Shown piece by piece: positions 41,488 to 53,393 of a stretch of 64,000 bases of DNA. The notes beneath the pieces are model-generated. The model was not told where the DNA came from, searched no databases, and worked only from the letters and a program-made list of their open reading frames with translations. Where the stretch lies: positions 558,001 to 622,000 of the forward strand of contig JAHNUO010000013.1 in assembly GCA_019787685.1 (NCBI GenBank), written 5' to 3'. Origin of the DNA: Chiua virens (Eukaryota; Basidiomycota; Agaricomycetes; Boletales; Boletaceae). Every line of letters starts with the position of its first letter. Within the stretch, counting starts at the first letter, position 1. Made by a program: the position numbers and the translations under genes.

Positions 41488-42036
41488 CATCAGTAAAATC
41501 ACCACGGCCTTATCCGAACTTGGCGCCCTTGGTCACTGACAAAAAGTGTCTCAAGTCACTAAATTAGCGAAAGGACTGCTAAGGTACGATTAAGGTGTTT
41601 TTGCTCAAGCGGACTCAGGACTTCCTCAAGCCACAATTGAAAAAGTACAAAAAGTGAATAAAGTACTACTAGTAATGGTCAAGTACAATATTTTTTGTAC
41701 CTAGTAATCCGCACCCAATAAAAACGGTCTCCGGTGGTGTGTGGGTGCCATGAAAATCCATTCAAATGTGCCTACAAAAAAAGTTTGTATGCACTATTGA
41801 CGCACGCAGTGTGAGAGATGAAGCAAAGCAAGAAAGAGCCTGCACGTACGAGGTTTGGAATGCGCTTGGAGCCGCTGCCAGTGGTACTGGCCCAGTGAGG
41901 GAAGGAGGCAGAACGAAGTAATTGTTTATGGTCACGGGTCACAGGGCCTGTTAAGGATTTGAAGGTCAAAGGTGAAGAAGAGGCAAGGGTGGACATGGAC
42001 ATACGAAGCATTGTGGCGAGAATATGTATACAGTAA

Positions 42037-45000
42037 TCAGGATGCAATCTCGAAAGAGTGGTGATCTGCAAACTTGTTGATATAGAAGGAGTTGAACACA
42101 TCATATGAATGATGAGGTTTTATGTCGCGTGGAATGGGACAAGTGCCATAGACGGGGATCAGATGTGCTGCGCGGTAAATCGAGTCGATGTGGATAATTG
42201 CATAGTTGGGTTGATGGTTGGCGAGAATGGATGGGCGAACTATCCACATTCCAGTGAGTTCGTCAGGCTCCTCGTCAACCTTATCGAACCACTGTATGAT
42301 CGCACAAGGATAAGTGATACCTTTGTAGACAAATGAGAAAAAACAAAAAACGCGGGCAATTTCATACCCGTCCATTCCATCTGCGTCTGGATCTGTTCCA
42401 ATAAATACACAGTCATAGCGCGGCCCTTCACCCCTCCACATTGGACAAGATCAAATGTATTCCTTGTGCATCCCACCAGTCCCACTCAAATCGCTAGGCG
42501 CATAAAATCGGGATGATGCAGAATTAAACACGGATATTTGCCCATCATAGTAGGGAAGTTCAAGGTGGGGGACAGTCGTGATGTTGCGTGGGTCATCAGG
42601 GTTCAAGTGCTCAAATAGAAAGCGTCGGAGGAGGATTGGTAACTCGGGAATGGCAAGCTCTGTTGTCAGCGCACGCACAGTTCTAGCACGTTTATTTTCT
42701 GAGAACTGTGTGAGCACCGACAAAAGAAACCAATGGCTATAGAGAGAACATATGTCGATTTCGGGAGAGCTCAACATGCACTGCAAGCATAGGTGCACTA
42801 TGGTCTGCTTCTGCATCCTCGCTGTCAGCTGTGGCACTCGCAGATGAAGTTAAATTGTTTGGCCTAAACGCTGGTTTGCAGACGTAGCAGGCCCAGGTGG
42901 AGCCATTTGACCTTCAGAGGTTAGAAATTAGTCGTCGAATATTGAATTAATAAATGTGCATACTTATCAAGTTAAGGGTGTTCGACAGGCATGTTCCATT
43001 GAGCATGCCACGACTGGTGAAGTCGGTACGTGCAGCGGAAAGTTTGTCGAGTCGCTGGTTGGTAACAAGGATTTGACCGAGAGCCTTGTACTTGTTTGAC
43101 CGGCGATACGGTTTCTTCACCGCAGTGATGTGTTTATTCTCTGTTATGGATGAACAGAGTCCATTTGGCGCACCAAAGAGTCGGATTAGCTCAGGATAAT
43201 GCTTGATAGCGTGCTGACGGGGAAGTGAGAAAGTTGAAGTTACGCCTGTCCTCTTGAAAACTTCCCGATGGCGGTGGAAGCGTTGGATTGCTTCATCAAT
43301 GCTATCCAATGCCGAATCTGTGATGACATTTCGACGGACCAGATAGCAAAATTCTGTAAAAGCACGAAAAGTGCGCACGACATCATTGGGGACATAGCCC
43401 TCAATCGCCGCAATGTAGACCTTGAATATTCAGTCACACAGAACAAAAAAATGTGAGTGGGACAAAACGAACCTTCATCAGTGCCTTGGAGTTGTCGCCA
43501 GTCCACTGTTTGAAACCCCGGCCCTGTGGGAAGCGACGGAGGCCCGCGAAAGGAGCTACAGCAGCAATACTGTTATAAAACCTTCAGTGTCAAGCTTAAA
43601 AAACACCAGAGTAGAGTAATTGTATACATACTGTCTGTCAATGTTGTCCATAATGGACTCTGCTTCTCGGGTAGATCTTGATGTTCGTAAAATTAATTTC
43701 TCTACCCAGTCTACCAAATGATCCTTGAACGACCCCTTGATAACCTGGTGGAGTATATCCGGTGAAATGAGCTCATTTATATCGGCACGAGGAAAGTCAT
43801 TTGTAAATGGCTAGGAGGAATAAGAATTATTACCACACGACGACAAAAATCGCGAGGAAGAGCACATACGACAAGGTTGCCAACGATACCAAAGTCATTC
43901 CACATCTCATTCAAAGTAGCTTTCTGAAACAGTGTTTCTGTCAACTTTTTGCAGCGCTTTAGAGTATCTGGGTCCGTATCAAGTATTTTGCGTGTCGCAG
44001 TACAGCTGGAATGAGTATTATTAGTGCTACTGCACTATGCTTCTCGAACTGTAAAAACACTTACCGTGCACACCATCCACGAACTATGCACACAAGCAAC
44101 ACCTGCTCTTCATAGTCAGCTATATACGGGCCAAGCCCATATATTGTCTTCCGGAAGTGTCCATCACCATAGCGAACAAGCTCCGGTTTCTTCATCACGT
44201 GTTTCAGGCTTTGCAGGATTGTGGACAGCGAATTATGAAATAGTTGCCTGCGAAACATTCGAAATTCCTCATTTGAGGCGTATTCTTTGGTTGCTGGCCC
44301 AGGTTAGATAATTCAGTGTAATAGTGAGTCTAGCGGCATAGCGGACTTACTTTTCGGAATGGCAAGAAATCCGATAACAACAACAGCATCTCGATGCCCC
44401 CGACGGACAGTGTTATGAACGTTGCCAATAGACATGTACAGTGGGTAATACTCGTTATTGCCGGTTGCAACAGACACGGTAGTCTTGTCACTTCCAAGAA
44501 CCACCGGGACAAAGGTTGACCCATGTGTTGTTGGATCTTCCGCTATTTTATCCTAGATAACAGTAATAGGGCACTGAGTGGTACGAAGCCCTAGTAGTAT
44601 AGCAAGTAGCGTACCGCATGAAGCCACGCCCAATCTCCGGACATGAAATCTTGATATTGTCGCTCGTTATTGTCGACGGAGTATTCCCAATAGGGAGCAT
44701 AGTCAAAAGACCCTTTGAAATCAGGGTTTCCAAGCATGTCATGAATGCAAGTGAGGGGATCACGAAACCAAACGTCGAAAGTTTGGTCCATCCATTGCGG
44801 CCGCTGGTTTAGCAAGGGCTCAGGCAGATCACCTGAATACTTGATCAGAAGCTTCGACCACTTCGTGCCAGCTAATGGAGTGTTGTCGATAACATCATAT
44901 AGATGTTTTGCACCTGTGAATGGTGGCATCTTGTGGTGTGGATTATCCGGATCTGACTCGAGTAGACTCGCTGCCCATATATCCATAAGGGCATCAATTT

Positions 45001-45512
45001 GTCCTGCGCTCATTTCGGTACGTCGATATAGGAGGTCGGCTGTCTCAAATTGCGTACGGTCGGTATAAGGAGTCCAGTCATTGTCAGGTGCCATGTGAAG
45101 TGGAGCAGGTTGCGCATCAGGTGGAAGGAAATTCCCTTGTGCATCGCATGGCCGTCCTAGTAAAGACATCCAGACTGTCAGTACTCATCACCTGAATGAG
45201 AAACAGTAAGGACTTACCATTTAAATATGGGTGGGACTCTCGACGCAAAGTTCCACCGATCCTCGATTCTTCATGCGGATCCTCTCATGGACGCGAGTCA
45301 GGATTATCCCGGTCCTCATCTCTGGAGTCAAGAGAGCCAGGAGGCAGGGAGGGCGGTGGATTCCTGGGTGGTCGACTAATAGTTGGATGCGCTGCCAGGC
45401 GATGCTTGGTTCGACCGCCAGGCGTTTTAAACCACCGATTGCACCCTGGGTGCTCGCATGGCAGTTGCAAGACAATATTGGCAGTCCATGGACCTGACCT
45501 CTTGTGCGGCAT
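42037..45512 (-). pseudogene. Plavaka transposase (multi-exon, one in-frame TGA)
   Basis: ATG 45512 precedes a C2H2-like finger (CEHPGCNRWFKTPGGRTKHRLAAH). An in-frame TGA at 45285-45287 fits CGA to TGA. Introns of about 50-70 bp (for example after HPYLN near 45218, after DWAWLHA near 44613) join exons reading WTPYTDRTQFETADLLYRR, FVPVVLGSDKTTVSVATG, YGLGPYIADYEEQVLL, NDFPRADINELISPDILHQ, GAPNGLCSSITENKH and RYDCVFIGTDPDADGMDG, to the stop at 42037. These are hallmark motifs of agaricomycete Plavaka transposases. Apart from the one TGA I found no clear defect, so it was active recently. Exact splice sites for every exon were not all resolved. Confidence 0.88.
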
Positions 45513-45726
45513 TGTGGTAGTACTGAGTGGGCGAGAAATTTTCGCAGGCTGGACTATTCTATTCCGAAAATTGAGCGAGATGAGCCAGACTTGGTGAGTT
45601 ATTTGTTTGCGCTCACGGTAAGTCAACTTACAAAGAGCTGACTCCAATTTTCTCACTTCGCCACTTGACTCCATACCCCAACCTTCTTAGCTCTACTCGA
45701 TTTGTCAAGCCAGGACATTTCTCTAA
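45513..45726. promoter_or_regulatory. bidirectional promoter region of the Plavaka gene pair
   Basis: These 214 bp separate the divergent start codons of the transposase (45512) and the accessory gene (45727). No strong TATA box is visible. The space must hold both 5' leaders, so the two genes are probably co-expressed. Confidence 0.5.
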
Positions 45727-48378
45727 ATGACTCCTCGACGTACCCGTGCAAAGAATGCATCCGTCCACCCTGGGGCAATTGTCCTTGCGTCACAGGGCAA
45801 GCGACGCACCAGGGCTGAAAAACAGGCTGACGACATCCAGGCAGCGGCTGAGAAAGCAGCGGCTGAGCAAGCAGAACAAGAGCACATTGTCACTATTGCT
45901 AAGATGGTTATGGAGCTGCGAGCAAAGGAGCAGAATGGTGTCGCCACACCTGTGAGTTTTTCTAACCTTTACTTCGCCGTTGTCGTAGTATTCAAGTAGA
46001 TTGTATTGTAGGAGCCTGAGGTCGCAGGCATGGTGCTGGGTCAGGATTCTCAGGCTTCCAGCACCATGAAGAGCACAAGCTCCATTCCTAACAGTACGCT
46101 AGGCAATCCTAGTAGCGTGGTTGAGCAAGGTCAGTTTGAATGCCATTTTTGTGAGGAATGTACGAGAGCTTACCATATCAACAGGCAACATCCGTCAAAG
46201 TCCATCGGATTCACAGGCAGTGGTGGCCACTAGTGCGAGACCAAAGACTCAGAGGGCACCAAAGGAATCACTCAAGGCGATGATCAACAAAGCCACCAAG
46301 ACGATCGATACCGCGACTGTCTCACACACCAGATTAGACAAGGAGCCAAACTTGTCACAATATCTCAAGTAGGTACCCATGCACCTGAGCATCAACGATC
46401 AGATCATGTTACTTCTCACTGAGTCTACATTGTGGTTTGTCAATTTGTTGATTACTGACTACTATGAATCTGACAGGAAGAAATCGCTTTCTGGAACTGT
46501 CAAAGGGTGGGCTACACTTGTCCACGAGAAGACACAGTCAACGGCCCGTTCGGCGAATGGCAGCCAGGCGTCAACATTCCTCTCCGATAGCCAAGCTACA
46601 AAAGTCGATACCTGGGCAGCTACCGCCAGTACTCAGTGCTCAGAGACAGGCCTCAGTATCTCAAAGAAATTTGGTGGCTTTGACCTTGACATGGAAGATG
46701 ACAATGATGTGGAGATTGAAGGGCCGTCCATTTCTAGGAACGGAACGGAAAAGTTGACCAAGAACATCACAACGGTGCGCACTCAATACACATTCTCTGA
46801 GTCAGATAGTACAAAGATATTGATTAATCGACTGTTTTAGGTTATTCCCTCCTCTGTCGACAGTGACTCTGAGATCGAGGCGAGTCAGATCCACCCTCAC
46901 TATTCACCTCAGCCTCGTGTTTTCTCAGCCAGCAAGAGAAAGATGAAGGAGATTGTTACAGACAGTGAGCCTGACGATGGTGAAATAGCCATGCAAATTG
47001 AGACCGACAAGGTGGATGCCAGTGGGATACGAACCACAACATCGGTGAGCCCAGGCCCATTTCAAGTCTCAATGTACGTGAACTCACTGGCAATCAACAT
47101 CATACAATTCATACCAGACCTCTGTCAGTGTCACACATGCAGCAGACCCTCAGCCGGCGCTGAAGAAGGCCAAGGCAGTGCTCATCAAGACTCTGACTGC
47201 GGTTGAAACAGGTGCTCGCATGACTTCTGAGGGTATCACTGTCAGCGAAACCAAGCCTGACTCGGAGAAGCCTGGTGTGGGTGGCACCCAGACTGAGCCC
47301 AAGTCTTGCAGCGAATACAAAAATATTGACCTCCCCGTTCATGCTGATCATAGGTGGACGAATGTGTTCATGGCCACAGTTACTCTTTGGGCAGGCGGAC
47401 AACCAAATATCTGGTCAATTCCTGACAAGTCTCTAGCGGCAGCACTCCAGGAAATATTCGCCGTTGTCTACCCCGAGGTACAGTATCGAGTTACAATTAA
47501 TGGCGCTGTATTTGGTGTGGTACATTATAGCCTCGCTTTCTTTTCTCATCCCCCCATTATCTTCGATGCTAAAATGTTGATAGGCATGGCAGCGCTTGCT
47601 TGAATGGCGCAGTGGATTTGGATCCACCGCCCTCGTTATGATCGTTCATTTCTTCTGGGAGGTCATCAAAAATATTTCAGAGACGGTCGATTCCAATGCC
47701 GCCATCAAAGAAATCGCCGAGCGCTTGATTGCTCCACCCCATTTTCACTTTACGCACGAAGATTACGACCATCCTGATTCTGCTCACAACTTCCGTTCCC
47801 AGTTCATTCTGAAACTCATTGCGAGTGCACATTTGAGCAAGACCACTAGTGCTATTGACGTCCCATCCTTGAGCATCGCAAAGCTTCAGAAAGGCTACGG
47901 CATGGAGTGTGTTATTGCCCTTGCAGCCGCCGCGGTACAATTTCATTGCATCCCTCAATTTTATGCACTGACTGTCTTGTTATCAAAGCTCGAGCGCGCA
48001 ATTAACCTTGTCCGTGAGGGTTTCATTGATGTGCAGAATGCTGTGGACGAAATGGCCGGGAAGAAGGGAAAGATGACCCTGCCGAAGTCAGTGAACAAAG
48101 CAACCGGAAACATGAGCAAAGGGAAATTCATGTTTTCTATGAGTAACTGGGGCAGTGAAACACGATCATATGTCGTCGCTGTCGCAAAAAAGGGTCAAGA
48201 CAATACTGCCGATATCATTGCCTCTGCGCGTGTGCATCTTGGCCGCGGCCCCCTTGATTCTGCCAGTGGCTCCTCCGGATCCGGTGCTGACACGGTTGAT
48301 CCGCGCTCATGCCTTTGGTATTTCTTTCGACAATTTTTAGTTTGTATGGAACTAATTGAGATTTTTTATTCAATTTGA
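45727..48378 (+). CDS. Plavaka accessory gene (seven exons, intact, function unknown)
   Basis: Exons: 45727-45951, 46012-46129, 46185-46368, 46477-46774, 46841-47073, 47129-47519 and 47584 to about 48316 or 48378. All six introns have GT-AG ends and keep one open frame of roughly 730-750 codons. The N-terminus is basic with an Ala/Glu-rich coiled coil (KQADDIQAAAEKAAAEQAEQE). The middle is acidic and Ser/Thr-rich. The C-terminal half is a folded domain (DLPVHADHRWTNVFMATVTL, SIPDKSLAAALQEIFAVVYP, WQRLLEWRSGFGSTALVMIV). I recall this C-terminal domain in many agaricomycete hypothetical proteins but cannot name it. The divergent arrangement with the transposase inside the TIRs suggests a transposition accessory protein. 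Confidence 0.78.
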
Positions 48379-48780
48379 CAACTCTAGATCTAACGATTCG
48401 TCCGCACAAGTCCAAGAACTTCACCACCACTGCAATCACTTTCACTCCGCCCCCGCTAGATTTATCATTTATCATGCCGAGCTCTCGTCGACGTCCCCCT
48501 TTTACCCCTTTTACAAAATTTCGACCCCTTTAATTACTTTTTTGTGCCTATTCTAGTTTTCCAATGGACAGTATGGCTCGAAATGAGCCGCTTTTCCTAC
48601 TTTTACCAATTGCGACAGTTCGTGCTAAGTGTGATCAAAGTGATTTACAAGTGACATTCAAGAAAACGAGTGGCCTCGAGCGACTTGTGCGGAAAGTTTG
48701 CTCAGGTCGGAAAAAGTTGGAAAAGTTCTGATAAGTTCTGAATAAGACCGGATAAGGCCGTGATGATTTTACTGATGATG

Positions 48781-50282
48781 CTTGAGCTTGATGAGTTCTT
48801 GAATGCAAGGCTCCAAGCAGTGGTTGACCTGCCAGATGTCTGGCTCCTTTGGACCAGGCATGACTGCTGTGCAGATGACATTAATTTGGAGGAAGCATTG
48901 GTCATGAGGGAGGTCATTAATTGTGAAGTAGATGGGCCCCAAAGAATGTGGACAATTCTCTAGGATCCCCATCCTAGTAGTTAGGATAGTAGTGACAGGA
49001 AACTATAATTAGTAACAAGGAGGAACAGATCAAATGGACAATACCAGTCAATATTTATCGTCAGGTGAAGACCATATCGATGGCTAGTCAGCTTGGATGA
49101 AGCACCGTCTTCATGATCTTGAATGACCCGGTCGCGGATAGTGCCTAGCTCACCAATCTCGCACACCATGTTCACTTGTTGTTTGTGCCACTCTGATCCA
49201 TCGTATATGTCAGTCATTATGAACTCGGGATTGTGATTGTGTTGACGCTCCTCATTCCGACTATCTCAAATTGATTGGGCGAAACCTGGGCACATGAACA
49301 TACGTCGCAAACTGCCAATGAGGGACGTATGTGGCATGATCTTGCAGGGTTCACGAATATGTCGTCCTTTGCTGTTGGTGATTTCATTGAAAAGTATTCC
49401 AGTACAGTCCTCTGTTGGACAATCGTGCAAGGGAAGCGCCTTGAGCTCGGTCGGCATAAAGTGTTTCCAGCACACCAGACAATTTGTATACTGTGTGATC
49501 CATTGATCCGGGTCAATCCCGAGACGCCGCTTCGCGCTAATCAGATGTCGGACAGGCCGTGGGTACTCTGGAAGGGAACCCTGAGCAACGAGGAGGCAGT
49601 TGAGTGTTGAATTTAACGAGGCAGTTGCTTCTTGTACTGAAGCTTTCCCAAAGACATTGGAGATAACCGAGTTGAGGTACGCAAGGCGAATTTCGGGTTT
49701 CTCTTGAAATGCTTTCGGGACAAGTGAGGGTCTGTCCTCTTGTTCTTGATCGCTGCCCGGTGCTCGTATCCGAGGAGGCTCTACAGGTCGAAAGTTATGG
49801 TCCATAGATGAGCAAACAGTATGAGGTCCAGATCTGGGATGGATCATGGGACGATTTTCGGCATATTCAAGTTGATTCCCTGGCCTGTCGTCTCCATCGG
49901 GACTGTCGAATCATCGAGGGAAATCGTTTGGATCGTCGTCAGGTAGGTCCCAGTGAAAGTTGTCATATCTCTGCTCATCTCGGTCCAATATGCCAGTGGG
50001 TATCGGCCCTGGGCCTGGTTGAGGTATTAGATAGCCAGGTGTGCTCGCGTGTGACTCGGAGGCCAATCCTTCAGGTTGTCCATCCTGTGATCGCTCATGT
50101 AGCTCTCGATCCTGGCCACTTTCTGAGCTCTGGAGGGTTCTACTAGCAAGGGTGCTGCTAGTAGGCGGCCATCTCTTGTGATGTTTTGCAACAACCTGGC
50201 GGGTCTGGTAGGTGAATCCATGCGGACTGAGTGTGCAGCGTGCACAAAGGCATTGTACACGGGGCTCTGGACGCGACGGCAT
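48781..50282 (-). pseudogene. Tnp2-like transposase, N-terminal part
   Basis: ATG 50282 precedes a Cys/His N-terminus (CLCARCTLSPHG). Then come a Pro/Ser-rich region, SLPEYPRPVRHLISAKRRLGIDPDQWITQY, CWKHFMPTELKALPLHDCP, PHTSLIGSLRRMFMCPGF, DIYDGSEWHK, a GLHLTINIDW exon end, and YFTINDLPHDQCFLQINVI followed by PGPKEPDIWQVNHCLEP. This matches the Tnp2/CACTA-related transposases of mushrooms. Introns are visible, for example after NIDW near 49035. The reading ends at LKLKH where the Plavaka element begins. The two pieces together are an interrupted and internally deleted transposase. Confidence 0.72.
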
Positions 50283-50394
50283 TGGGTAGAGATCAGGAGA
50301 CTCACGACGCGTCCTATACTATCATGATTGAATATCACGCGTTTGGGTCAGGTGACTCGATATAAAATAAACAAGGTCGAAATGTTGGTGAATT

Positions 50395-51396
50395 GTGCAA
50401 ATGAAAGATATCCCGACATTTCAACTCCAAGGCATCTCCAGCAGGCAAATTCCCAGGGATTTTCGGTGTATTCTCAAAAATCCCTTCATTTTCCCTCGTC
50501 AGGATTCCCTGACTTTATGCTGTGTTCCCACGAGTGAAAATCCACCTCCGATCGTGTTGCACTCCGCACCCGGTCTCAAAAGCTTCAGTATCCCGTGGTG
50601 TAGTCTCAATCTCCGCGATTTCCACATCCCATAGGCTCAACTACACCATCTCGACCTTGAGTACGATGCCAGAACCTTTCGGAACCCCGTTCACAACGAT
50701 TACCTGGAGGTCCTTGCTTGCTGTCCCAACCTAACCACGCTCCACCTCGGTATCGGTGCCCCAATCTACGACGCTGACCTCGCCCACATCTCGCCCGTGA
50801 TCCTCCCCAACGTCCACACGTTCAGATCAAGCGTCTACCTCCAAACGCCCTACCTCTCTCACTTTTTCGATGCCCTTCGCATGCCCCAACTCCGTCACTT
50901 TGAGATCAAAAAAGTCAATCTCGCCCTTGGCAGTTCCACCTGCCAGCCAGAGTGTCTCCCATGTTTAGCACGCTGCGCCGACACGCTCGAGTCCGTCTGT
51001 TTCCATCGCATCGACATCGCCGATCCCATGCTCCTGTCGTGTCTCGCCCAGCTTCACCGCCTCAAGCGCATGTCCATCCTCCCGGGTATTCTGAGGCTCA
51101 ACCACGGGCTCATCACCGCACTTACGCACGACGACGCGTCAGACGAGAACGCACACATTTGTCTGGCGCTCGAAGTGCTCCAGATGCGGTGTTCCTCGAT
51201 CGTCCCTGTCGATGCCGTCGTACAGCTCGTCGCGTCGCGGTATCACACGTTGAAGCAATTCTTGCTGCAGTTTGCGTCGTTCCAGTATGGCTTGGATACG
51301 AGGGACGACAAGATCAAGGATGTGGAAGCGCGGTTAAGAGAGTACGTCGAGGGCGGGTTGCAGGTCGTCCTGACCAAGTCGAGCAACTCGGGTTAG
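50395..51396 (+). pseudogene. host LRR/F-box-like gene, C-terminal part with one nonsense codon
   Basis: A single frame reads leucine-rich repeat-like strands (LHSAPGLKSFSIPWCSLNLRDFHIP, then after a TAG at 50632-50634 LHHLDLEYD, YLEVLACCPNLTTLHLGIGAP, MPQLRHFEIKKVNL, CADTLESVCFHRIDI and CLAQLHRLKRMSI) to a stop at 51394-51396. The TAG most likely replaces CAG. The N-terminal F-box expected in this basidiomycete family is not seen; the gene may be 5'-truncated by the adjacent transposon. Higher GC and codon use differ from the flanking mobile DNA, supporting host origin. A role in protein ubiquitination is family-based inference. Confidence 0.5.
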
Positions 51397-51532
51397 TTCC
51401 TTGTCAACGTGTCTTGGTGTTTTCTTGTCCAACTCTTCTTGGTTTTTTGCTTGATGCTTTTGTTCGTTCTTGTTCATACGCTTGTCATGATCCGAGTACC
51501 TGTCGCTGTGCGACTTGTCGATATCTTGCAAA

Positions 51533-51904
51533 CTATGTACGTATCCCGCTACGTGTGATCATCAGAGACAACATATCTTGCAGTTCTGATGCAGTTCCAC
51601 AAGCCTTGGTTCCAATGCTTCCCGCGGGATACCTGCCGTTGCGCTCTGAGTCATTGCCAATAACCACCATCAGTCGACCATGACGTGTCGCGCCAGGGTA
51701 AACGCACCTCCGTGCTTCGTGGAACTTTTGGGATGCCACAAACGTCGTCTCGTGATACGTCCAGTTCATGATAGTCATCATACGATAGTTGAGCTCACGA
51801 GAGACGAAGTTCGCGACGAACCAAAACAAGCCCTCGGACTCTTGTTCATGTGAGCTTGGGCATCCGTCCCTCGGGACCGCCAGTGGCGGCACGTGCGGTT
51901 TCAA
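51533..51904 (-). CDS. hypothetical ORF, one copy of a decayed local duplication
   Basis: A 123-codon minus frame (FWFVANFVSRELNYRMMTIMNWTYHETTFVASQKFHEARR). A diverged, stop-ridden version lies about 2.2 kb away at 53,900-54,180. Shared stretches include GTCGACCATGACGTG and the region around TTCATGA. No domain is recognised. It may be an exon of a host gene or a repeat fragment. Confidence 0.3.
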   Translation of the reverse strand: MKPHVPPLAVPRDGCPSSHEQESEGLFWFVANFVSRELNYRMMTIMNWTYHETTFVASQKFHEARRCVYPGATRHGRLMVVIGNDSERNGRYPAGSIGTKACGTASELQDMLSLMITRSGIRT

Positions 51905-52738
51905 GGTGGCACTGGCAGGCTCCTTCCCACCACACTACTGTAACTTCAGTTTCGAGATTGGCAGATAGGCTCCGTCAACAGGTCGTTCCCAAACACTGCG
52001 GGATCCACCGGTATGTCACATCTATGACACGGCGTCCACAACGCATTTCAAGCCTGTCAAGTCTCCACTTTGCCATGCTGGCATATTGGGCCTGTTGGAC
52101 TTCGTTCGCGCGTACATCGGAAGCGGGAGGCACAGGTTCGGCTGGGTCTCGGACTCGTCATGATCATAATGCTGATAAGTCAGACAAATTGAGACAATCA
52201 AAGTTCCCAACGTCACTGGCAAGTTCATGCACGGCCTTACAAGAAGACATGAACCAAATCAGACCCTGCTAGTGGGCTATCTCAGATGATGAGTTAGATT
52301 CGTATCTCAACTTGAATTGCTGACTCAGAGACAGAGTTTCACGAGCGAAACTGCATCGCGTATTCAATTGATGGTTCTGACCTTTTGTGCTCGACAGTCT
52401 ATGTTTCTATAATTCCCTCAGCTGGTCAGATGATCGGGGTCAAACGTTCGCAGATGAGTACCCCGAGCTTACGGCTCACTTCCTTGTACCCGTGCGGTAC
52501 CGCGCTAACCCAGTCATTGCCCAAGACATTCGATTCGATCAGTCCACCTGTCTCAACTACATACGCCCTGAGAGGCTCCTCATGTGAGCGATAAGATAAC
52601 CCCCTGTATGGTTACACTCCGCCGGCAGTGACTCATTCAAGTTTCATCATTGGCTGGTAAGCATGCCGATCTGTTCTAGCTTTCAAGTTCTTAGCAGCTT
52701 GAAGTTTCAGAACTATCTATCGTTTACAGTCCGGCGAT

Positions 52739-52746
52739 CTATAAAT
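52739..52746 (+). promoter_or_regulatory. TATA box of the secreted-protein gene
   Basis: CTATAAATAC lies about 65 bp upstream of ATG 52807, followed by a pyrimidine-rich stretch (CTCTCCTCTTAGCTTTC and TCCCTTTCCTTTC) typical of fungal promoters. Confidence 0.55.
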
Positions 52747-52806
52747 ACGGACAGCTCTCCTCTTAGCTTTCAGCACGTCCAAATCCCTTTCCTTTCAATT
52801 TTTAAC

Positions 52807-53393
52807 ATGATCTCCAAGCATTTCGTTTCCCTGCTTGCACTCATGGTCGCCGTGCCATTTTCTTACGGTCTTCCCACCGTGACAAGGGACCCGACTGGGA
52901 TCGAAATTGTATACCCTGCGACCACCTCGTCGAATGGCGCTCGCGTTGTGTGGCACGGAGGGGAGACCCATCATGTCGTATTGTCTGTCGAGGAATTCTT
53001 GCGTGACCCCGGACCACTTCCTCATTCCGCCTTATTCACAGAAAATCTTTCAATATCAGCCCCGGAACTCAACGCGATATATATCTCGGCTGGCCTGACT
53101 CATCATCCCCAGGAGCTGAACATGGTATGTCTCTCACCCCAATGCACCCAGCACCGCCACTTAGCAAACTCGTAGAATATGTGTTGGCAGCAAACGTCGA
53201 CATTTCCAATGCAGAGACTCGAGTTGCGGTTACAATCCCCCAAGATGCCCATCCCGGCGACCAATACCGAATTCTCAGTGAGTGTACTCGTCCCACACAC
53301 GTGCCGTTACCCTATCTGACTTTCTTTCAAGTTGACGTTAACACTGACAATGCCGATGTACACTACACGGGTGCACCATTCACCATTGCTTGA
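52807..53393 (+). CDS. small secreted protein gene, Ig-like (KRE9/KNH-like) type
   Basis: ATG 52807 encodes a signal peptide (MISKHFVSLLALMVAVPFSYG, cleavage probably after the Gly). Then come about 85 residues including IEIVYPATTSSNGARVVWHGGE. Two introns are suggested: 53125-53175 (GTATGT...GTAG) and 53278-53331 (GTGAGT...TTCAAG). The last exons read VLAANVDISNAETRVAVTIPQ and a TGAPFTIA end, resembling the small Ig-like secreted domain common in basidiomycete cell-wall proteins. The first intron joins the exons out of phase by one base, so there is either a different splice site or a frameshift. Extracellular location is inferred from the signal peptide. Confidence 0.55.

Larger units (their letters stand above)
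41488..48777. mobile_element. Plavaka-type DNA transposon (7.29 kb, near intact)
   Basis: The 29-bp TIRs CATCAGTAAAATCA[C/T]CACGGCC... lie at 41488-41516 and 48749-48777 with one mismatch. The 2-bp flank AT is repeated (41486-41487 and 48778-48779). Removing the element and one AT restores an exon-intron junction of the host Tnp2-like gene. It contains a minus-strand transposase and a divergent plus-strand gene that share a roughly 214-bp intergenic region. Confidence 0.87.

Noticed and set aside
41485..48780. Longer 32-bp TIR with no target duplication for the Plavaka element
   Set aside because: Taking CATCATCAG as the tip gives no matching flank. A CATCAG tip with AT duplicated restores the host exon-intron junction.
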